Source: Nemertoderma westbladi (lineage: Eukaryota > Xenacoelomorpha > Nemertodermatida > Nemertodermatidae). From it: DNA of 34,588 nucleotides. A program made the translations under genes and the position numbers. This document shows positions 32,778-34,588 of this stretch, piece by piece. Every line of letters begins with the position of its first letter. The stretch's first letter is position 1. The notes beneath the pieces were generated by a model. That model saw nothing but the letters and a program-made list of their open reading frames with translations, did not search any database and was not told the DNA's origin. Location: positions 1 through 34,588 of the forward strand of contig JAUCBJ010003268.1 in NCBI GenBank assembly GCA_032718475.1, given 5' to 3'.

Positions 32778-33896
32778 CGTAACTGGTGGTGACGCTCTGT
32801 GATCTTATAAACTTTGGAACCACACTACCCAGAGGTTTCCTGTTAGCGTAGCGAGATGCCATCGACGGACTTCGCAACTGCCCGGGCTTCGGATACATGA
32901 TCCGGGAATAGCCAGAGACAGCACGCAAACTAGAGAAGTTTTTTGGTTCGGGGGATTGTAACGTGACTGGGGAGGGAGTCGTGACGTCCGAGAGAGGGAC
33001 CTCATCGTCGGATGGAGCGGCGAGCGGCTGCGGAGGCAGACCCATCCGAGCCACAGTCCCGCTCCGACGCGGACGATAAGGTTTACCCTCCCGCGCGCTT
33101 CCTCGTCGCCGGGGCAAAGTTACCCGACGCGTCGGCGGCAAATCCCGCTCGAATCGGAGCGACAGTTTGGAGCCGTCTCGCCGGATAATGTCGACGGAGG
33201 TGGGCGAGAAAGATCGACCGTTGTAGCCCATGCGAGGGACGATGTGGAATGGGATCTGGTTGGATCGTTCGAGGAGGTAATCCTCGTAAAGTTCGCGGTC
33301 TTCATCCGTGAAGGGTTCGTGTTTGGTCGCCTCGAGGATAGCTTTAAGTAGATCGGAGGTGGAAAGATGGGGTGGCGACGCCTCCAAACTGCTCGACTCA
33401 GAGGATTCAGTGACTCGTGGAGGCAGCGACTGTTGAGTGAGCGGCTTCAACCGAGGTAGAGCCAATCCGGAGTCGCTGCGGTACATGTCTCGCTGTTTGT
33501 TGCTATGGAGGCGGTGACGTCTACCGGATCGGGCTTGGTTGTTAACTGGCACAGAGGAATTTTCTTCGATAATTCGAAACGGGGGTATTTGAGCACCAGA
33601 TTTAGTGACGTTAAAGGGGTTACCAAGACTACGGGACCGGGAGATAGGGGGGATAGGTTTATACAGAGAATCATTGCGCTGTAAATTGGGCTTCCGATCA
33701 ACAGATATATCGCCTTTAAATTGCATTAAACTGAAAGTTCGTCTGGGGAAATGTAGGTCGGACGGTCGAGGTATGGGTATGTATTTAGTGACTATAGGGT
33801 GCAGTTTTTTAGGGTTTGGGAGCGGAAATGCTGTTGTAGGACCCACTGCTGTGCTCTTTGAACGATGAGGTCTTGAATAATTGGTATAAGAAATTC
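32778..33896 (-). CDS. Large internal exon of the second minus-strand gene (disordered tail)
   Basis: A TTTCGTTTTCTTTAG acceptor and a GTTACG|GTAAGTG donor bound 1119 nt, phase 1 at both ends. It encodes about 373 residues rich in Ser, Pro and Arg, with basic patches (LPRRRGSARE, YRPRRSG, SGRRHR), a short acidic amphipathic stretch (LLKAILEATKHEPFTDEDRE) and several potential kinase sites (RRTFSL, SRSRSLG). No known domain is seen. Its GC content far exceeds its surroundings. The composition, phase pattern and the RR(G)TFS motif echo the tail of the potassium channel, so it may be the C-terminus of a tandem channel paralogue whose core lies beyond the window, but the similarity is weak. The apparent N-terminus seen when the frame is extended upstream is intron sequence. 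Confidence 0.75.
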
Positions 33897-33990
33897 CTAA
33901 AGAAAACGAAAAAAGATAAAAAGTTAACAAAAAAGAATACAATTGGCATATAAATATATTTAATTTATATATGCTATTTACGACTTATAT

Positions 33991-34374
33991 ACCGTATTTA
34001 ATAGAATAGGAACATGGGCGTTTAAGTTTATAAATCGCCAATTGCGGAGGCGTTTATTCGAGGGGGGCGTTTATTCGGGGAAGGCGTTTAAGTTCCAAAT
34101 TGTGTGGTTCGAGTGAGGGCGTTTAGCGTTTATGTTCTAGATTTTCACCTAATAAAGAATGTTGTTAAATTCAAGAAAACAAGTTAAACAAATTAAATAA
34201 TTCAAATAAAACCAGGAATATCTTTATTACAAAGCAGCCTATTACAGCGGTGCAACACCCTACTACATTTACTTTCAGTCTTAACAATCAGTTAACTCTC
34301 AACAATGTTAACGTCCCACATTGTATTATTATTCAACTCCGGCACTCCGGGGCGTTTATTCGAGTAAATACGGT
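33991..34374. mobile_element. MITE-like element with ACCGTATTTA ends
   Basis: The ends ACCGTATTTAATAGAATA (33991-34008) and, in reverse complement, ACCGTATTTACTCGAATAAA (34374-34355) form imperfect terminal inverted repeats. GGCGTTTA and GGCGTTTATTCG words recur internally (34018-34130, 34351-34362). It has no coding capacity. A clean target duplication is not visible in the surrounding AT-rich intron. Confidence 0.5.
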
Positions 34375-34588
34375 ATTTATTCGGGTTAACATAAACAATG
34401 GTAATCATAAATTTGGGAAAAGTAGGCCTAACATTTTTCAGTGGCTCACGTTACTGAAACTAAAACAACAAACGCCAACAAAAATAAAAACCAAAACCAA
34501 AACAAGAAACAGCTTACAGTATCATATTAGGTAGGTGGTTATAAACTACTATTTGCGTCTATTTCTCATGGATATGGTTTAATTTTAA
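34375..34588. other. Intron sequence at the window edge
   Basis: AT-rich sequence with an AAAACCAAAACC-type low-complexity stretch near 34480-34510. It belongs to the intron upstream of the 33896 exon and continues outside the window. Confidence 0.4.

Overview
This is an AT-rich metazoan nuclear window: exons are separated by consensus GT-AG introns, and there are minisatellites, MITE-like elements, decayed LINE pieces and tRNA-derived repeats. There is no sign of bacterial gene organisation. The recurrent TAGGCCTA-type words and the gene content suggest a marine invertebrate deuterostome such as an echinoderm, but that is a weak guess from composition.

Layout. (1) 202-2606 is a satellite-like array built from 37-bp and 20-bp units. 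(2) A voltage-gated potassium channel gene of the Shaw/Kv3 (KCNC) type lies on the minus strand from 24652 down to 5682. Six exons join in perfect phase: S1 (24652-24511), S2 to pore helix (18502-17976), selectivity filter and S6 (17425-17273), basic post-S6 segment (12012-11862), a 90-bp cassette (8425-8336) and the terminal tail exon (6538-5682). The joined reading frame is 1920 nt (639 residues). A 27-nt microexon candidate at 10153-10127 also fits in phase. The N-terminal T1 domain is not visible. (3) The intron between the filter/S6 exon and the basic exon is almost filled by a 42-bp minisatellite (about 12275-17226). (4) The 6-kb intron between the S1 and S2 exons carries a complete intronless TMCO3-like cation/proton antiporter gene on the opposite strand (21728-23770), a large fold-back element with a smaller MITE inserted in one arm, and a tRNA-like hairpin repeat. 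(5) 24653-31110 is AT-rich with a LINE reverse-transcriptase relic and no recognisable T1 exon. (6) 33896-31111 (minus) holds the last two coding exons of another gene with a long disordered Arg/Ser/Pro tail. It may be the tail of a tandem channel paralogue, but this is unproven. Its intron contains a 983-bp element with 25-bp terminal inverted repeats and a TTA target duplication, carrying the C-terminal piece of an RTE-like LINE ORF.

How the parts relate: the channel and the antiporter are both membrane ion-transport genes, but their arrangement is nested and antisense, so any link is at the level of transcription. The most unusual observations are four. The minisatellite repeats a 5' splice-site sequence on the channel's transcribed strand, beside the real donor. 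The S4 helix has lost its first two gating arginines. The antiporter is nested and intronless. The channel's 5' end is unresolved. All splice joins were deduced by eye from splice consensus, phase and protein continuity; no transcript data were available.
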